Below are positions 33,993 to 42,823 of a DNA stretch of 60,253 nt, one piece after another. Source of the DNA: Clostridia bacterium. Lineage in GTDB: Bacteria; Bacillota; Clostridia; Oscillospirales; SIG627. Every line of letters starts with the position of its first letter. Positions within the stretch are counted from its first letter, which is position 1. A program made the position numbers and the translations under genes. The DNA is taken from assembly GCA_017507325.1 (NCBI GenBank), contig JAFWBD010000038.1, positions 1 through 60,253 of the forward strand, read 5' to 3'. The notes under the pieces were generated by a model. The model was given only the letters and a program-made list of their open reading frames with translations, ran no database searches and had not been told where the DNA came from.

Positions 33993-34010
33993 CAAAACGA
34001 GGTGAATGAA

Positions 34011-34880
34011 GTGAACGTGAAGCGTTTTGATTTGTCCTATTACGAGAATGCCACTTCCCAATTTCATATAACAAAAATCACCTCCCCCAAGGAGGCCTTA
34101 AAGCTCCATAGCCACAGCTATTTCCAGGTTTACTGCATCACAGGCGGCACCGTGCTTCACCATTTGGAGGGGAAAACGGCCAAATTAACCAAAGGGGACG
34201 TGTTTATTCTTCCGCCCAATCGGGAGCACCGCATTGAAACTCCTGCGGGGGAGGTGAATTTCACCTCCATGTCCTTTATGCCCGAGTATTTTCAGGGAAC
34301 GCAGGAGGGGAACAAATTGATCTTGGATTTTCTCTCTTATCTGCAAGCCGATCCCGCAAAAGATTTAGAGCCGCGGATCACCCTTTCCTACGAGGATGCG
34401 GTTTTTACCGAAATTCTGCTGGATCGTATTCTGGAGGAATTCGGAAAGGATCAAAGGGAAAAAAACGAGCTGATCCGCGAGTGCGTTTCGGTTTTGCTTT
34501 CACTGTTTGCCCGAGAGTATTTTCGGGAGCACGACGACGCCTTTGTTCTGCGGGAGAATCGGGAATTGGTGATGCAGAGCATTGAATACATCAAAAACCA
34601 TTTCGAGGAGGAAATGACGCTGACGGAAATCGTCCGCCGCTCCGCTATGTCCAAAACGGTCTTTTGCACCCTGTTTCGTTCCATCGTCGGGCTCTCCTTC
34701 AAGGAATATCTGAATCGGGTCCGTATCGAGAAGGCGGCGGAATGGATCGCCGCGGGGGAGAAGATCGCTGCGGTTTCCGGGCGTTGCGGCTACGGGGATT
34801 TCAGCACCTTCTACCGTAATTTCAAGCGGTATATGGGCCTCTCCCCGTCGGAATTCCGAAAAAAGAATCATCCCCGATAA
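34011..34880 (+). CDS. AraC-family transcriptional regulator
   Basis: This 289-residue regulator has an N-terminal cupin (LHSHSYFQVYCITGG, FILPPNREH) and two C-terminal helix-turn-helix motifs (MTLTEIVRRSAMSKTVFCTLF, then IAAVSGRCGYGDFSTFYRNF). GTG at 34011 has GAGGTGA five bases upstream and is preferred over the GTG three codons earlier. It is divergent from the AtuA/fumarase operon and probably controls it. Confidence 0.9.
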   Translation: MNVKRFDLSYYENATSQFHITKITSPKEALKLHSHSYFQVYCITGGTVLHHLEGKTAKLTKGDVFILPPNREHRIETPAGEVNFTSMSFMPEYFQGTQEGNKLILDFLSYLQADPAKDLEPRITLSYEDAVFTEILLDRILEEFGKDQREKNELIRECVSVLLSLFAREYFREHDDAFVLRENRELVMQSIEYIKNHFEEEMTLTEIVRRSAMSKTVFCTLFRSIVGLSFKEYLNRVRIEKAAEWIAAGEKIAAVSGRCGYGDFSTFYRNFKRYMGLSPSEFRKKNHPR

Positions 34881-34895
34881 AAAGAATCGTTTCCC

Positions 34896-34933
34896 AAAAA
34901 AGCTCGGCGGATCAAAAATCCGCCGAGCTTTTT
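34896..34933. terminator. Bidirectional terminator
   Basis: The perfect stem AGCTCGGCGGAT with ATCCGCCGAGCT is flanked by A- and T-runs, between the convergent AraC and ABC genes. Confidence 0.85.
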
Positions 34934-36899
34934 ATACGGGTCTCGGTCTGCGCCTCGGGGGACGGGGGCCTTTTTCGGGTTCCTCGGCAAGATAGCGCTG
35001 TGCCTGAGTGGTAAACAGTTCGTAATACCGCCCCTTTTGGTCCATCAGCTCCCGATGATTGCCGTTTTCGACGACGCATCCGTTTTCCAAAACCAGAATG
35101 CGATCGGCCACGGTGGCGCTGGAAAGCCTGTGGGAAACGAAAATGGTGGTCTTGTCCGTGCGCAAACGGTCGAATTGACTGAAGATTTCCTGCTCCGCCA
35201 TGGGATCCAGCGAGGCGGTGGGCTCATCCAGAATCAGAATGTCGGAATCGGCGTAAAAGGCACGGGCCACCGCCAATTTCTGCCATTGGCCGATGGAAAG
35301 CTCCGTTCCGTTTGTTTCAAAGATCCGCATCAGCGGAGTTTGATAGCCGTTTGGCAACGCCTCGATATAATCCTCAGCGGCGCTTTGCCTTGCGGCATTT
35401 TTTACGTTGTCTTCACAAATTTTTTTGTGAATGTCGCCGAAGCAAATGTTCTCCTCCACGCTGACGGCGTATTTTCCGAAATCCTGGAAAATAATGCCGA
35501 ACAGACGGTAAAGGCTTTTGATATCGTATTCCCGAATGTCGCGTCCGTCCAGCAGAACGGTGCCCTCCGTGGGGTCGTACAGTCGGGTCAAAAGCTTGAT
35601 CAGCGTGGTTTTACCCGCTCCGTTGAGCCCTACCAGAACCAAGGTCTCTCCCGGTTCGATCACGAGATTGATGTTTTTCAGCACGTCCCGATCGGTTCCG
35701 GGATAACGGAAGCTGACGTTGACCAGCTCGATCCGATGCTTCCCGCCCCTTTGTGCCGAAACGGGGGATAAAAGGGTGGGAGCGACGGTCCTCTTTTCAT
35801 TCATAAAGGCAATGAGGTTATCAATGAAAAGGGTTCCCTCGTAAATGGTGGCAGAGGTGGAGATCAGCGTGCTCACACAGGTGGCCACAGAGGCAATGGC
35901 ACCGGTATAAAGGGTGTAATCGCCCAGCAGCATGCTTCCCGTCCAAACCTTTTGGGCAATGAGAACGTAGAAGATCAGATTGGTAGTGCCGGTGAGAAAG
36001 CTGATGAAAACGTGCCAGGCGCTTTCGCTGAGGATCAGGTTTCTCAGGCCCTTGTAATATTGGGTGAAGACCTTGCAGTAGCGATCAATGAAATTGTCTG
36101 CAAGATCAAACATCCGTACCTCCTTGATCTTGTCCTTATCCACCAAAAGCCCCGAAAAATAACTCATTTGTCTGCGCTCCTTGGAGCGGTGCCGTATATA
36201 GCGGAAGTTCTTTTTTCGGTATACGAAATTGATCACGGAGGAGGGAATGGAGACCAGAAGGATCACCAGCGTTGCCCAGGCAAGCCCGGGCGCGGTCAGA
36301 AGGATCACAAGGAAGCTGATCAGTTCAATCACCGTGCTGACCACCCCGAAGGTCTCCGACAGAATGGTGAGAGGACGGTTGCCCGCCTCCCGATTGGCAT
36401 TTTCCATTTTCTCGTAAAAGGCGGGATCATCAAAGGAGGCCAGATCGATCTCCTTGGATTTTTCCATGATCTGGGTTTTGACCTCCTTGACCACCTTTTC
36501 TCCCGCAATTCGGTTCAGGGCGTGACTGACGTTGTTGGTAATTTGAACCAAGACCCGATACAGGAAAAGAAAGATCAGAAGGGCAAAAACGGGGGATTCC
36601 CAAAAGGTATCGAGTCCACCGCTTCCCGATTTGAGGTTTTCCTGCAATTCGTTGATGATGTTTTTGGAGATCAAAGAGCCGATAATGGGGGTAACACCCT
36701 TGAACAGCGCCATAAAGCTCAGTAAAAAAAGGATCCAGGGACCCGTTCTCCAAACCAGCTTTACAATGTAGGCGAATCTCTTGAAAAAGCCCCCGAACAG
36801 CTCCGACAAAAAGCGGGGAACGTCCCTGAGATTCTTTGGCGGCGGCACCTTTTCGTGCTCATAATGGCCTCGGCCGCCCCACATACCCATTCCGTTCAT
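34932..36899 (-). CDS. ABC transporter, fused permease/ATPase (exporter)
   Basis: This 655-residue half-transporter has about six membrane spans (residues 60-340) followed by an ATPase domain with Walker A GLNGAGKTT, the signature ELSIGQWQK (LSGGQ variant), Walker B ILILDEPTASLD and the switch VSHR. A proline- and arginine-rich tail (RPPRRRPRP) ends it. It is an exporter of lipids, drugs or peptides. The ATG at 36899 overlaps the MarR stop by four bases and follows AAGGAGG. It lacks the second half-transporter that usually follows, so a homodimer is likely. Confidence 0.9.
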   Translation of the reverse strand: MNGMGMWGGRGHYEHEKVPPPKNLRDVPRFLSELFGGFFKRFAYIVKLVWRTGPWILFLLSFMALFKGVTPIIGSLISKNIINELQENLKSGSGGLDTFWESPVFALLIFLFLYRVLVQITNNVSHALNRIAGEKVVKEVKTQIMEKSKEIDLASFDDPAFYEKMENANREAGNRPLTILSETFGVVSTVIELISFLVILLTAPGLAWATLVILLVSIPSSVINFVYRKKNFRYIRHRSKERRQMSYFSGLLVDKDKIKEVRMFDLADNFIDRYCKVFTQYYKGLRNLILSESAWHVFISFLTGTTNLIFYVLIAQKVWTGSMLLGDYTLYTGAIASVATCVSTLISTSATIYEGTLFIDNLIAFMNEKRTVAPTLLSPVSAQRGGKHRIELVNVSFRYPGTDRDVLKNINLVIEPGETLVLVGLNGAGKTTLIKLLTRLYDPTEGTVLLDGRDIREYDIKSLYRLFGIIFQDFGKYAVSVEENICFGDIHKKICEDNVKNAARQSAAEDYIEALPNGYQTPLMRIFETNGTELSIGQWQKLAVARAFYADSDILILDEPTASLDPMAEQEIFSQFDRLRTDKTTIFVSHRLSSATVADRILVLENGCVVENGNHRELMDQKGRYYELFTTQAQRYLAEEPEKGPRPPRRRPRPV

Positions 36900-37372
36900 T
36901 GATTTTCCTCCTTTTCCCCAAAAGAGGGGTCGTTTTCGTTTTCCACACAAGCGCGGCACAGCCGCTCCAAAAGAGAAGACAGCGTATCCTTTTCCTCATC
37001 GCTCAAGGGTGCAAAGAAATTTTTTGCCCGAAGCCTTCTTTCCTCGGAGATCCTTTTCTGCTGAAGCCTTCCCTCCTCGGTGATATAAATGGCCATGGCG
37101 CGGCGATCCGTCAGACTGCTCTCGCGGCGGATCCACCCTCTTTGCTCCATAGCGGCCACCGCCTCCGAAAGACTTTGCGGGCGGATGCCCACGGTATCGG
37201 CAAGGGTCTGCTGGGGGATGCCGTCCTGCTTTGTCAATTGATCCAGAATATGCCCGAAGCCTCTGTGGCTGTGGCAATGCCGCTTTCCTTTTTCGGATTC
37301 TTGTCTGGGGTGTCTGCGGGCGCAGGCGGCACTGCGCATCAAGCTTTTCATCAAGTCCTCGTCACGGATCAT
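36896..37372 (-). CDS. MarR-family transcriptional regulator
   Basis: This 158-residue winged-helix repressor has the DNA-binding part IPQQTLADTVGIRPQSLSEAVAAMEQRGWIRRESSLTDRRA (quoted in part: LADTVGIRPQSLSEAV) and the wing around RRAMAIYITEEGR. The N-terminal region is odd for MarR, with several His and Cys (RHCHSHRGFGH), so metal or redox sensing is possible. It is coupled to the ABC exporter by a four-base overlap, the usual self-regulated export pair. Confidence 0.87.
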   Translation of the reverse strand: MIRDEDLMKSLMRSAACARRHPRQESEKGKRHCHSHRGFGHILDQLTKQDGIPQQTLADTVGIRPQSLSEAVAAMEQRGWIRRESSLTDRRAMAIYITEEGRLQQKRISEERRLRAKNFFAPLSDEEKDTLSSLLERLCRACVENENDPSFGEKEENQ

Positions 37373-37388
37373 CGCACGCTCCCTTTCG

Positions 37389-37437
37389 TTAATAAGGTAC
37401 CTACATAAATAATATCAAAGATGTGTCTTTTTGTCAA
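37389..37437 (-). promoter_or_regulatory. MarR promoter with a palindromic operator
   Basis: On the minus strand TTGACA (37437-37432), 17 bases, TATTAT (37414-37409). Directly downstream lies the palindrome TTAnnnAGGTACCTnnnTAA (37389-37408), well placed for self-repression. Confidence 0.65.
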
Positions 37438-37476
37438 TAAAAAATAAATCCGTCTGCGAAAAAAGCCGTATGACTC

Positions 37477-37505
37477 TTGACAAGGCGTGCGGAATCTGTT
37501 ATGTT
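37477..37505 (+). promoter_or_regulatory. Promoter of the GH39-like gene
   Basis: TTGACA (37477-37482), 17 bases, then TATGTT (37500-37505), upstream of a GGAGG site. Confidence 0.65.
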
Positions 37506-37533
37506 GAGGATACCAAGAAACGGAGGACAGTCT

Positions 37534-38979
37534 ATGCTTGTTAAGATCAACGCTTGCCGCACGGTGGGCACCTATACCGATCCCACTCGCTGGATGAATT
37601 CCACCCTGCGCTACGTCCCGCCCAAGGATTTTCCCGCATTTTTGGAGGAGCGCCTCGGAAGGCCGAAATTGATGCGCACCTTTATCACCCTGGATGAATA
37701 CTGGGATTACCGCACCGATACGACCTATCCCGATTACGATATCGGGGTGATGCGCTATCCCGTGGAGGAACTCCACTATCCCTATGACATGGCGCTGATC
37801 GTGCCCGCTCCCTCGGGAACCCGCTTTGTGGATTATCTGGTGGGTCACAGCCGCGGTGCCGAGGAGCTTCTTCTCAACGTTCGCCGCTACGAAAGGGAGG
37901 TTTCCGACGGGATCATTACCTACGGTCAGTATGAGGCCCTTTTTGAAAGGGCGGTGGAATACTGCAAGACATTGGCACCGAATATCCGTTATATCGAATG
38001 CTGTAACGAGGTGGATATCAAGCCCTTCGGAAATCTTACGGCAGAGGAATACGTGAAGATCTACGTGTGTGCCGCAAGAGCCTTGGAGCGCTTGAATCGA
38101 AAAAACGCCTATCCGATCCCCCTGGAAATGGGCGGATTTTCCGCGGCACATCCCTTGCGCAATTGGAATCTGATCCGCGAGGTGGCGAAGGGACTCAAGG
38201 AAAACGGCCTTTGTATGGATTTTTATTCCTATCATATGTATGACGATCCCGAAAACCGAAGCCTTGTGATGGGCGGTCTTTTGCATTTGACCCGTCTCAG
38301 CGGCGTTGAAAAGATACGGGAGATCTACCGATTGCATCAAGAAATGATCCGTGATCTCGGCCTTCCGCCAAAGCCCGTTTTTCTGGATGAAACGGGCAGA
38401 GCCAGGGCTACGGGCGTGGATGGGGATTCCATTCATAACGCCGCGGGCCTTCTGACCTATCTTGTGGCCTTTGCCGAGGGAGAATGGGAGGGGATGTATC
38501 CTTTCCCGTGGTGTACCTTCCACAATCCCGAATTGCAGATCTCGTACACCCAGTACCTGCTCCGTCCCGACGGTTCTTATGCGGCCACCCCCAACGGCAT
38601 TGCCTTGGAAATGCTCCATTCCCTTTCGGGCTCGCTTTTGGAAAAATCCGTCTCGTTTCCCGCCTCTCCCGATGGGGATTACACGGCGCTTGCCGTAAAA
38701 AACGGAGAGGAGATCTCGGTTCTGATGGTCAACCCCGCTCCCAATTCCTATCCCGCTGCGCTGGAGATCTCGGGGCTTTCGGAGGGAGAATGGGAGGCAG
38801 AGGTCTTCCGGTGCAATCATCTGGATAACAACGTCGTCACCCGTGCGGGGAAGGGAACGGGAGCGCTTTCGGCAACGGGGCGCTTTTCTGCCCGACCCGA
38901 AAACGGCGTTCTTCGGCATACGGAGCTATTGGATAAGGATTCCTTTGTTTTGCTGAAATTCAAAAAAAGGAATTACTGA
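37534..38979 (+). CDS. Clan GH-A glycoside hydrolase (GH39-like)
   Basis: This 481-residue enzyme has a TIM barrel (about 1-370) and a small beta-sandwich C-terminus. The clan GH-A pair is visible: acid/base Glu159 in YIECCNEVD and nucleophile Glu286 in VFLDETGRA. The layout fits GH39-like beta-xylosidase/iduronidase relatives, though the family number is uncertain. There is no signal peptide. GGAGG before the ATG at 37534 fixes the start. It forms a two-gene operon with the WbsX/GH99-like gene three bases downstream. Confidence 0.72.
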   Translation: MLVKINACRTVGTYTDPTRWMNSTLRYVPPKDFPAFLEERLGRPKLMRTFITLDEYWDYRTDTTYPDYDIGVMRYPVEELHYPYDMALIVPAPSGTRFVDYLVGHSRGAEELLLNVRRYEREVSDGIITYGQYEALFERAVEYCKTLAPNIRYIECCNEVDIKPFGNLTAEEYVKIYVCAARALERLNRKNAYPIPLEMGGFSAAHPLRNWNLIREVAKGLKENGLCMDFYSYHMYDDPENRSLVMGGLLHLTRLSGVEKIREIYRLHQEMIRDLGLPPKPVFLDETGRARATGVDGDSIHNAAGLLTYLVAFAEGEWEGMYPFPWCTFHNPELQISYTQYLLRPDGSYAATPNGIALEMLHSLSGSLLEKSVSFPASPDGDYTALAVKNGEEISVLMVNPAPNSYPAALEISGLSEGEWEAEVFRCNHLDNNVVTRAGKGTGALSATGRFSARPENGVLRHTELLDKDSFVLLKFKKRNY

Positions 38980-38982
38980 AAA

Positions 38983-40137
38983 ATGATGAAAAGGAAAAGT
39001 GAAATGAAATCAAAATATGACGTGGCGGCCTACGTTTGGCCTGCCTATACGGGCGATGAGCCCCGAGCACGTATGTTCTGGAAGGAGGGCTACGGAGAGT
39101 GGCAGAGCGTTCACAATGCTCCTTCCGATACCGCCCTAAAGCCCGAGGGCTACGTTTGGAACCGTAAGCCTCTTTGGGGCTACGTCAATGAAGCCAACCC
39201 CGACGTAATGGAAATGGAAATCAATTGCGCCTACCGTCACGGGGTAAACGTTTTCATCTATGATTGGTATTGGTATGACGACAGACCCTTTCTGGAAAAC
39301 TGTCTGAACGACGGTTATCTGAAAGCCAAAAACAACGATCTGGTCAAGTTCTATCTGATGTGGGCCAATCATAACGCCAACCATATGTGGAACATCGATC
39401 TGTCCGACCAGATCAACAACGAGGTCATTTGGCGGGGCGATGTGACCTTTGATATTTTCAAAAAGCTGGTGAAGCGCTGGATCGAAAAGTACTTCTCCCA
39501 TCCCTCCTATTACAAGATAGAAGGAAAGCCCGTGTTTATGTTCTATCTGATGAAGCCCCTTCTGATCAGCTTCGGCGGCAGTGCGGGGGTGAGAGAGGCG
39601 CTGGATTATTTCCGTGACGAGGTGAAAAAAGCGGGCTTCCCCGGTCTTCATCTTCAAGCGGCTTACAATGCCTTCGAGGGCTTTGATTACGACGGAAGTC
39701 TCGGCGGCCCCGCAGGGGATCTGTATGAGATCTGCGGCTTTGACAGCGTGACCCATTACAATATGGGAACCCGCAAGGAGCGGGACGGCGACTATCTGGA
39801 TTTTATCCGCTGTCACCAAAACGACTACGACCGAATGGATCGGGAGGGCAAGCTGTATTTTCCTCAGGTCTCTCTGGGCTGGGACAATAACCCCCGCTAT
39901 CACAAATTCAAAAAGAACGTTACCTGCAACAATACCCCCGAAAACGTAAAAAAAGCCCTTGCCCAAGCAAAGGCTTACGCGGATTCCCATCCCCTTCCCG
40001 CACCGCTGATCGTGATCAACAGCTGGAATGAATGGACGGAAACCAGCTACCTCCAGCCCGATAACCTCTACGGCTACGGCTATTTGGAGGCTGTCCGAGA
40101 GGTCTTTCTGGAGGGGGACTCTCCCGAAGAAAAATGA
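38983..40137 (+). CDS. WbsX/GH99-like glycoside hydrolase-fold protein
   Basis: This 384-residue protein has the WbsX/GH99-like TIM-barrel pattern: AYVWPAYTGDEP near the start, YGVNVFIYDWYWYDDR-like wording (here HGVNVFIYDWYWYDD), KPVFMFYL and the late INSWNEWTETSYLQPD. Family members are annotated both as glycosyltransferases and as endo-mannosidase-like hydrolases; catabolic context favours a hydrolase. The start is ambiguous: ATG at 38983 follows AAAGGA at long spacing, and ATG at 39004 has its own AAAGG upstream. Confidence 0.8.
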   Translation: MMKRKSEMKSKYDVAAYVWPAYTGDEPRARMFWKEGYGEWQSVHNAPSDTALKPEGYVWNRKPLWGYVNEANPDVMEMEINCAYRHGVNVFIYDWYWYDDRPFLENCLNDGYLKAKNNDLVKFYLMWANHNANHMWNIDLSDQINNEVIWRGDVTFDIFKKLVKRWIEKYFSHPSYYKIEGKPVFMFYLMKPLLISFGGSAGVREALDYFRDEVKKAGFPGLHLQAAYNAFEGFDYDGSLGGPAGDLYEICGFDSVTHYNMGTRKERDGDYLDFIRCHQNDYDRMDREGKLYFPQVSLGWDNNPRYHKFKKNVTCNNTPENVKKALAQAKAYADSHPLPAPLIVINSWNEWTETSYLQPDNLYGYGYLEAVREVFLEGDSPEEK

Positions 40138-40154
40138 AAAAATAAAATTTCAAG

Positions 40155-40196
40155 AAAAGAGCGGACTCGGCCTTTTGGCCGTAACGCTCTTTTTTC
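40155..40196 (+). terminator. Terminator of the GH39/GH99-like operon
   Basis: AAAAGAGCG pairs with CGCTCTTTT around an inner GGCC-TTTT-GGCC hairpin, followed by T-rich sequence. Confidence 0.75.
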
Positions 40197-40277
40197 TTTC
40201 GGAAGCAAAGCCGAAAAAAGTGCTTTTTCTACGGAAATTCCGTACGAAACGGACAGTTTTTTTCGCCGTTTGATCTC

Positions 40278-40306
40278 TTGTCACCCCCCTTTTGATATGC
40301 TATAAT
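40278..40306 (+). promoter_or_regulatory. Promoter of the XRE regulator
   Basis: TTGTCA (40278-40283), 17 bases, then TATAAT (40301-40306), with TGnTATAAT-like context. Confidence 0.75.
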
Positions 40307-40329
40307 GCTTTTGAAAGGGAGGGAAGCGT

Positions 40330-41418
40330 ATGCTGAAGGATCGATTGAGGGAGCTTCGCTTGAAAAAGGGGCTGACGCAGGAAAAGGTCGGAAGGGAGCT
40401 TTTCGTTACGGCACAGACCGTATCCAAATGGGAGAGAGGGCTTGTTTCACCCGATATTGCGTTGCTTCCGAGAATTGCCTTGCTGTTTGAATGCTCCCTG
40501 GATTCTCTTTTTGAAATGGAAGAACAGCAAAAGGCGCATCGCCAAGCGGATTTTGAGGAACGGATTCGAAGACTGAAGGAGAAGAAGGATCTAAACGGCG
40601 TTTTCGAAGCCTATGCGCAGGAAATCCACCGCCGCCCCGAGGCCTATTCTCTTTACGTGGAATGGATGCGCTTTGCCCATCGGAATCAATTGGTTTCGGA
40701 TCCGCATCTGTTTCGGGTGCTTGCGGTCACCGAGTATGCCTTCTCCCACTTGCGTGATCCGGATCAACGAAACGAGATCTTCAAATGGCTTTTGACCCTT
40801 TGCGCAAAATCCTCCGATCCGATGATTCGAAAAAAAAGAAACGAGCTGTATGAAATGATTCCTTCGATCCGACACAGTCGAGAGATCTTTGCAGGGCTTG
40901 TGCTTGAAAAAAAGGAAGCCGAGTTGCAGATCCGAAAGAATACTGTGCGCTGTGTTGATATGGCGGAATGCGCCCTTCGGCAGCTGGCCCGTGAAAAAAC
41001 GTCCGCGGAAGAAAAGCTGTATTATGATCAAAAAGCTTTGGAATTGTACGAGGTGCTGTTAAAGGACGGCTTCGGCGGCTTTTGGGATCCGCCTTACGTG
41101 GTGGATTGCGCCATTGTCGCGTCCTTGCTGGCGGAGGACGGCAAAACGGAGGAGGCAAGAATTTATATGGAGAAAATATTCGTCGTGCTGGAAAGGCATC
41201 TTCGACCGGAGGATTGCGTTTTGCCGCCTGTTTTACAGGGAACCGCTCCCGAAAACGGGATTCCCTTTGAGAAAAAGTGCAAAGATATTCTTTTAAAATT
41301 GGTTCGGGATCCCCGCCTGGCTGCATTTCATTCGGAAATTCTGGATTTGGCCAAACGCTATTACCGCCATTTCGGGTTTGATCCCGCTTGTCTGACAAAA
41401 GGGGAGGCTTTGATATGA
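40330..41418 (+). CDS. XRE-family regulator with a helical C-terminal domain
   Basis: This 362-residue protein starts with a Cro/C1-type helix-turn-helix (LRELRLKKGLTQEKVGREL, then VTAQTVSKWERG, residues 5-58). The remaining 290 residues are helical and TPR-like, which suggests protein or peptide sensing. The C-terminus overlaps by four bases with a small membrane protein gene, implying a joint function. AGGGAGG precedes the ATG. The target is unknown. Confidence 0.82.
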   Translation: MLKDRLRELRLKKGLTQEKVGRELFVTAQTVSKWERGLVSPDIALLPRIALLFECSLDSLFEMEEQQKAHRQADFEERIRRLKEKKDLNGVFEAYAQEIHRRPEAYSLYVEWMRFAHRNQLVSDPHLFRVLAVTEYAFSHLRDPDQRNEIFKWLLTLCAKSSDPMIRKKRNELYEMIPSIRHSREIFAGLVLEKKEAELQIRKNTVRCVDMAECALRQLAREKTSAEEKLYYDQKALELYEVLLKDGFGGFWDPPYVVDCAIVASLLAEDGKTEEARIYMEKIFVVLERHLRPEDCVLPPVLQGTAPENGIPFEKKCKDILLKLVRDPRLAAFHSEILDLAKRYYRHFGFDPACLTKGEALI

Positions 41419-41987
41419 AACAAAAGAAGCTGTCGCTGTTTGAAAGCAAATATATGCAAATTCTTTTGGCAATGGCAAAGACCGTTGCCGCAAGCTTTTT
41501 GCCGTATCTGTTCATCGGCTATACCTTTGCCGCGGGAACGGATGAGGTCTATTCCAAGGCGGTTACCGATTTTTTGGCGTCGTTATCGGTGGCGCTTTTG
41601 TTTTGCTTTTTCTTTCACGTCTTTTATACGAAAAAGCGAAATAAAGAATATTCCTTGTCCCTCTGCATCAGCGAGCCCTTTGATACCAAAAAAGAGCTTT
41701 TTCGCCTCGCGCGGGAGGACGGCATCCCTTTTCTTTTCGTTTACGGCGCTTTGGCGATTTTTGAGTGGATTTTCTCCGCCTTGTTTTTCTTCTTTCGAAT
41801 CCGAACTCCGATTTCCGTGATTCTTTGGTTCATCTTTCCGTTTCGATCTGTTGGTAACGTAACGCCGCTTCAGTTCCTTTCAACGCTTGCCGCCCCGTTT
41901 GTCTGCCTTTTTGTGATCCCTCCCGTTTTGCTGTTTTTGGCGGTCAGAAGCAGGAAAAAAATCCATCTCCGATACAAATCACGATAA
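41415..41987 (+). CDS. Four-span membrane protein, partner of the XRE regulator
   Basis: This 190-residue protein has about four hydrophobic segments (around 15-35, 48-68, 100-122 and 140-180) and charged ends. I recognise no family with confidence. Its ATG overlaps the XRE stop (ATGA) and follows GGGGAGG. Possibly it passes an envelope signal to the regulator. Confidence 0.65.
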   Translation: MKQKKLSLFESKYMQILLAMAKTVAASFLPYLFIGYTFAAGTDEVYSKAVTDFLASLSVALLFCFFFHVFYTKKRNKEYSLSLCISEPFDTKKELFRLAREDGIPFLFVYGALAIFEWIFSALFFFFRIRTPISVILWFIFPFRSVGNVTPLQFLSTLAAPFVCLFVIPPVLLFLAVRSRKKIHLRYKSR

Positions 41988-41997
41988 AATCAAAAAA

Positions 41998-42051
41998 GAA
42001 TCCCGACCGTGCATGCTTCCTTGCGGAGGATGCGGCGATCGGGAATTTTCT
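41998..42051. terminator. Bidirectional terminator
   Basis: GAATCCCGACCG (41998-42009) pairs with CGATCGGGAATT (42036-42047), with an inner stem of GCATnnTTCC and GGAGGATGC, between convergent genes. Confidence 0.65.
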
Positions 42052-42067
42052 TTGAAATCGGGCAAGG

Positions 42068-42796
42068 TTAAAAAAGCAGCTCTGACAGTGCCGAAGGATT
42101 TTCGATCACCGCATCGGCTTTCTTTTCAAAAAGCTTGCGGGTCTTTCCGTCGGCGGCAATGCCGATAAAGCGGATCCCCGCCGCTTTGGCAAAGAGAAGA
42201 TCCGTTTCGGTGTCGCCCACCATCCATACGCCTTCTCGGCGGCAATGCTCTCGGCGGCAAAAATCCAGCGCGGCATCGGGCTTCGGCTTCAGAGGAAAAG
42301 GGCTGTCGGCGGTGTAAATGCGGGAAAACAGGTCCCCGATTCCCAGCCTTTCCAGACAAAGCCCCGTAATGAAAGCGTTATCGGTGGTGACCAAGGCCGT
42401 TTTCACCCCCCGATCCGAGAGGGAGGAAAGGATCTCCCTCAGATTGTCGCAAAGGGGACGAACCGTTCCCCTCGGGGCATTTCGAATATAGGATTCGGTG
42501 AGGGATTTCTCCCATTTTTCAAAAGAGCAGGGAGGGGCAGCTTTCCGAAGGATCTCCCACGCGGCCTGCGCCATTTGCTTGTAGTTGCCCTTGCACAGAA
42601 CCCCGTCCCGATCCGCCTTTTCCCCTTGTATTCCAAAGGAGAAAAGGATTTTGTCGGTCGGATCCCGCATCCCCCATCCCTCCAAAAGCTCTTCTACGGC
42701 AATGCGGGAAAGAGAGACCCAAAAGGAATCGAAATCCATCAGAGTACCGTCCTTATCGAAGAGAACGGCCTCCGCTTTGATTTGGCTTTTTGTCAT
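42068..42796 (-). CDS. HAD-family phosphatase (phosphoglycolate phosphatase-like)
   Basis: This 242-residue HAD hydrolase has motif I LFDKDGTL (Asp14 nucleophile, Asp16), motif II VTTDN, motif III PLKPKPDA (Lys) and motif IV VGDTETD. A helical cap lies between motifs I and II. It removes phosphate from a small metabolite, perhaps a sugar phosphate. It lies 27 bases after the ceramidase-like gene and shares its direction, so it is probably co-transcribed. Confidence 0.87.
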   Translation of the reverse strand: MTKSQIKAEAVLFDKDGTLMDFDSFWVSLSRIAVEELLEGWGMRDPTDKILFSFGIQGEKADRDGVLCKGNYKQMAQAAWEILRKAAPPCSFEKWEKSLTESYIRNAPRGTVRPLCDNLREILSSLSDRGVKTALVTTDNAFITGLCLERLGIGDLFSRIYTADSPFPLKPKPDAALDFCRREHCRREGVWMVGDTETDLLFAKAAGIRFIGIAADGKTRKLFEKKADAVIENPSALSELLF

Positions 42797-42823
42797 AGGA
42801 GCACCTTTTTCGATCGAAACCGA

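Noticed and set aside
36896..37372. Vancomycin or drug resistance cassette (VanZ at 3632 plus MarR/ABC)
   Set aside because: VanZ-like genes are common without resistance, the pair is 30 kb apart from the exporter, and no vanH/A/X genes exist here.
37369..38919. 516-codon minus-strand frame opposite the GH39-like gene
   Set aside because: The plus strand carries both catalytic glutamate motifs and a ribosome site; the minus frame is low-information shadow sequence.
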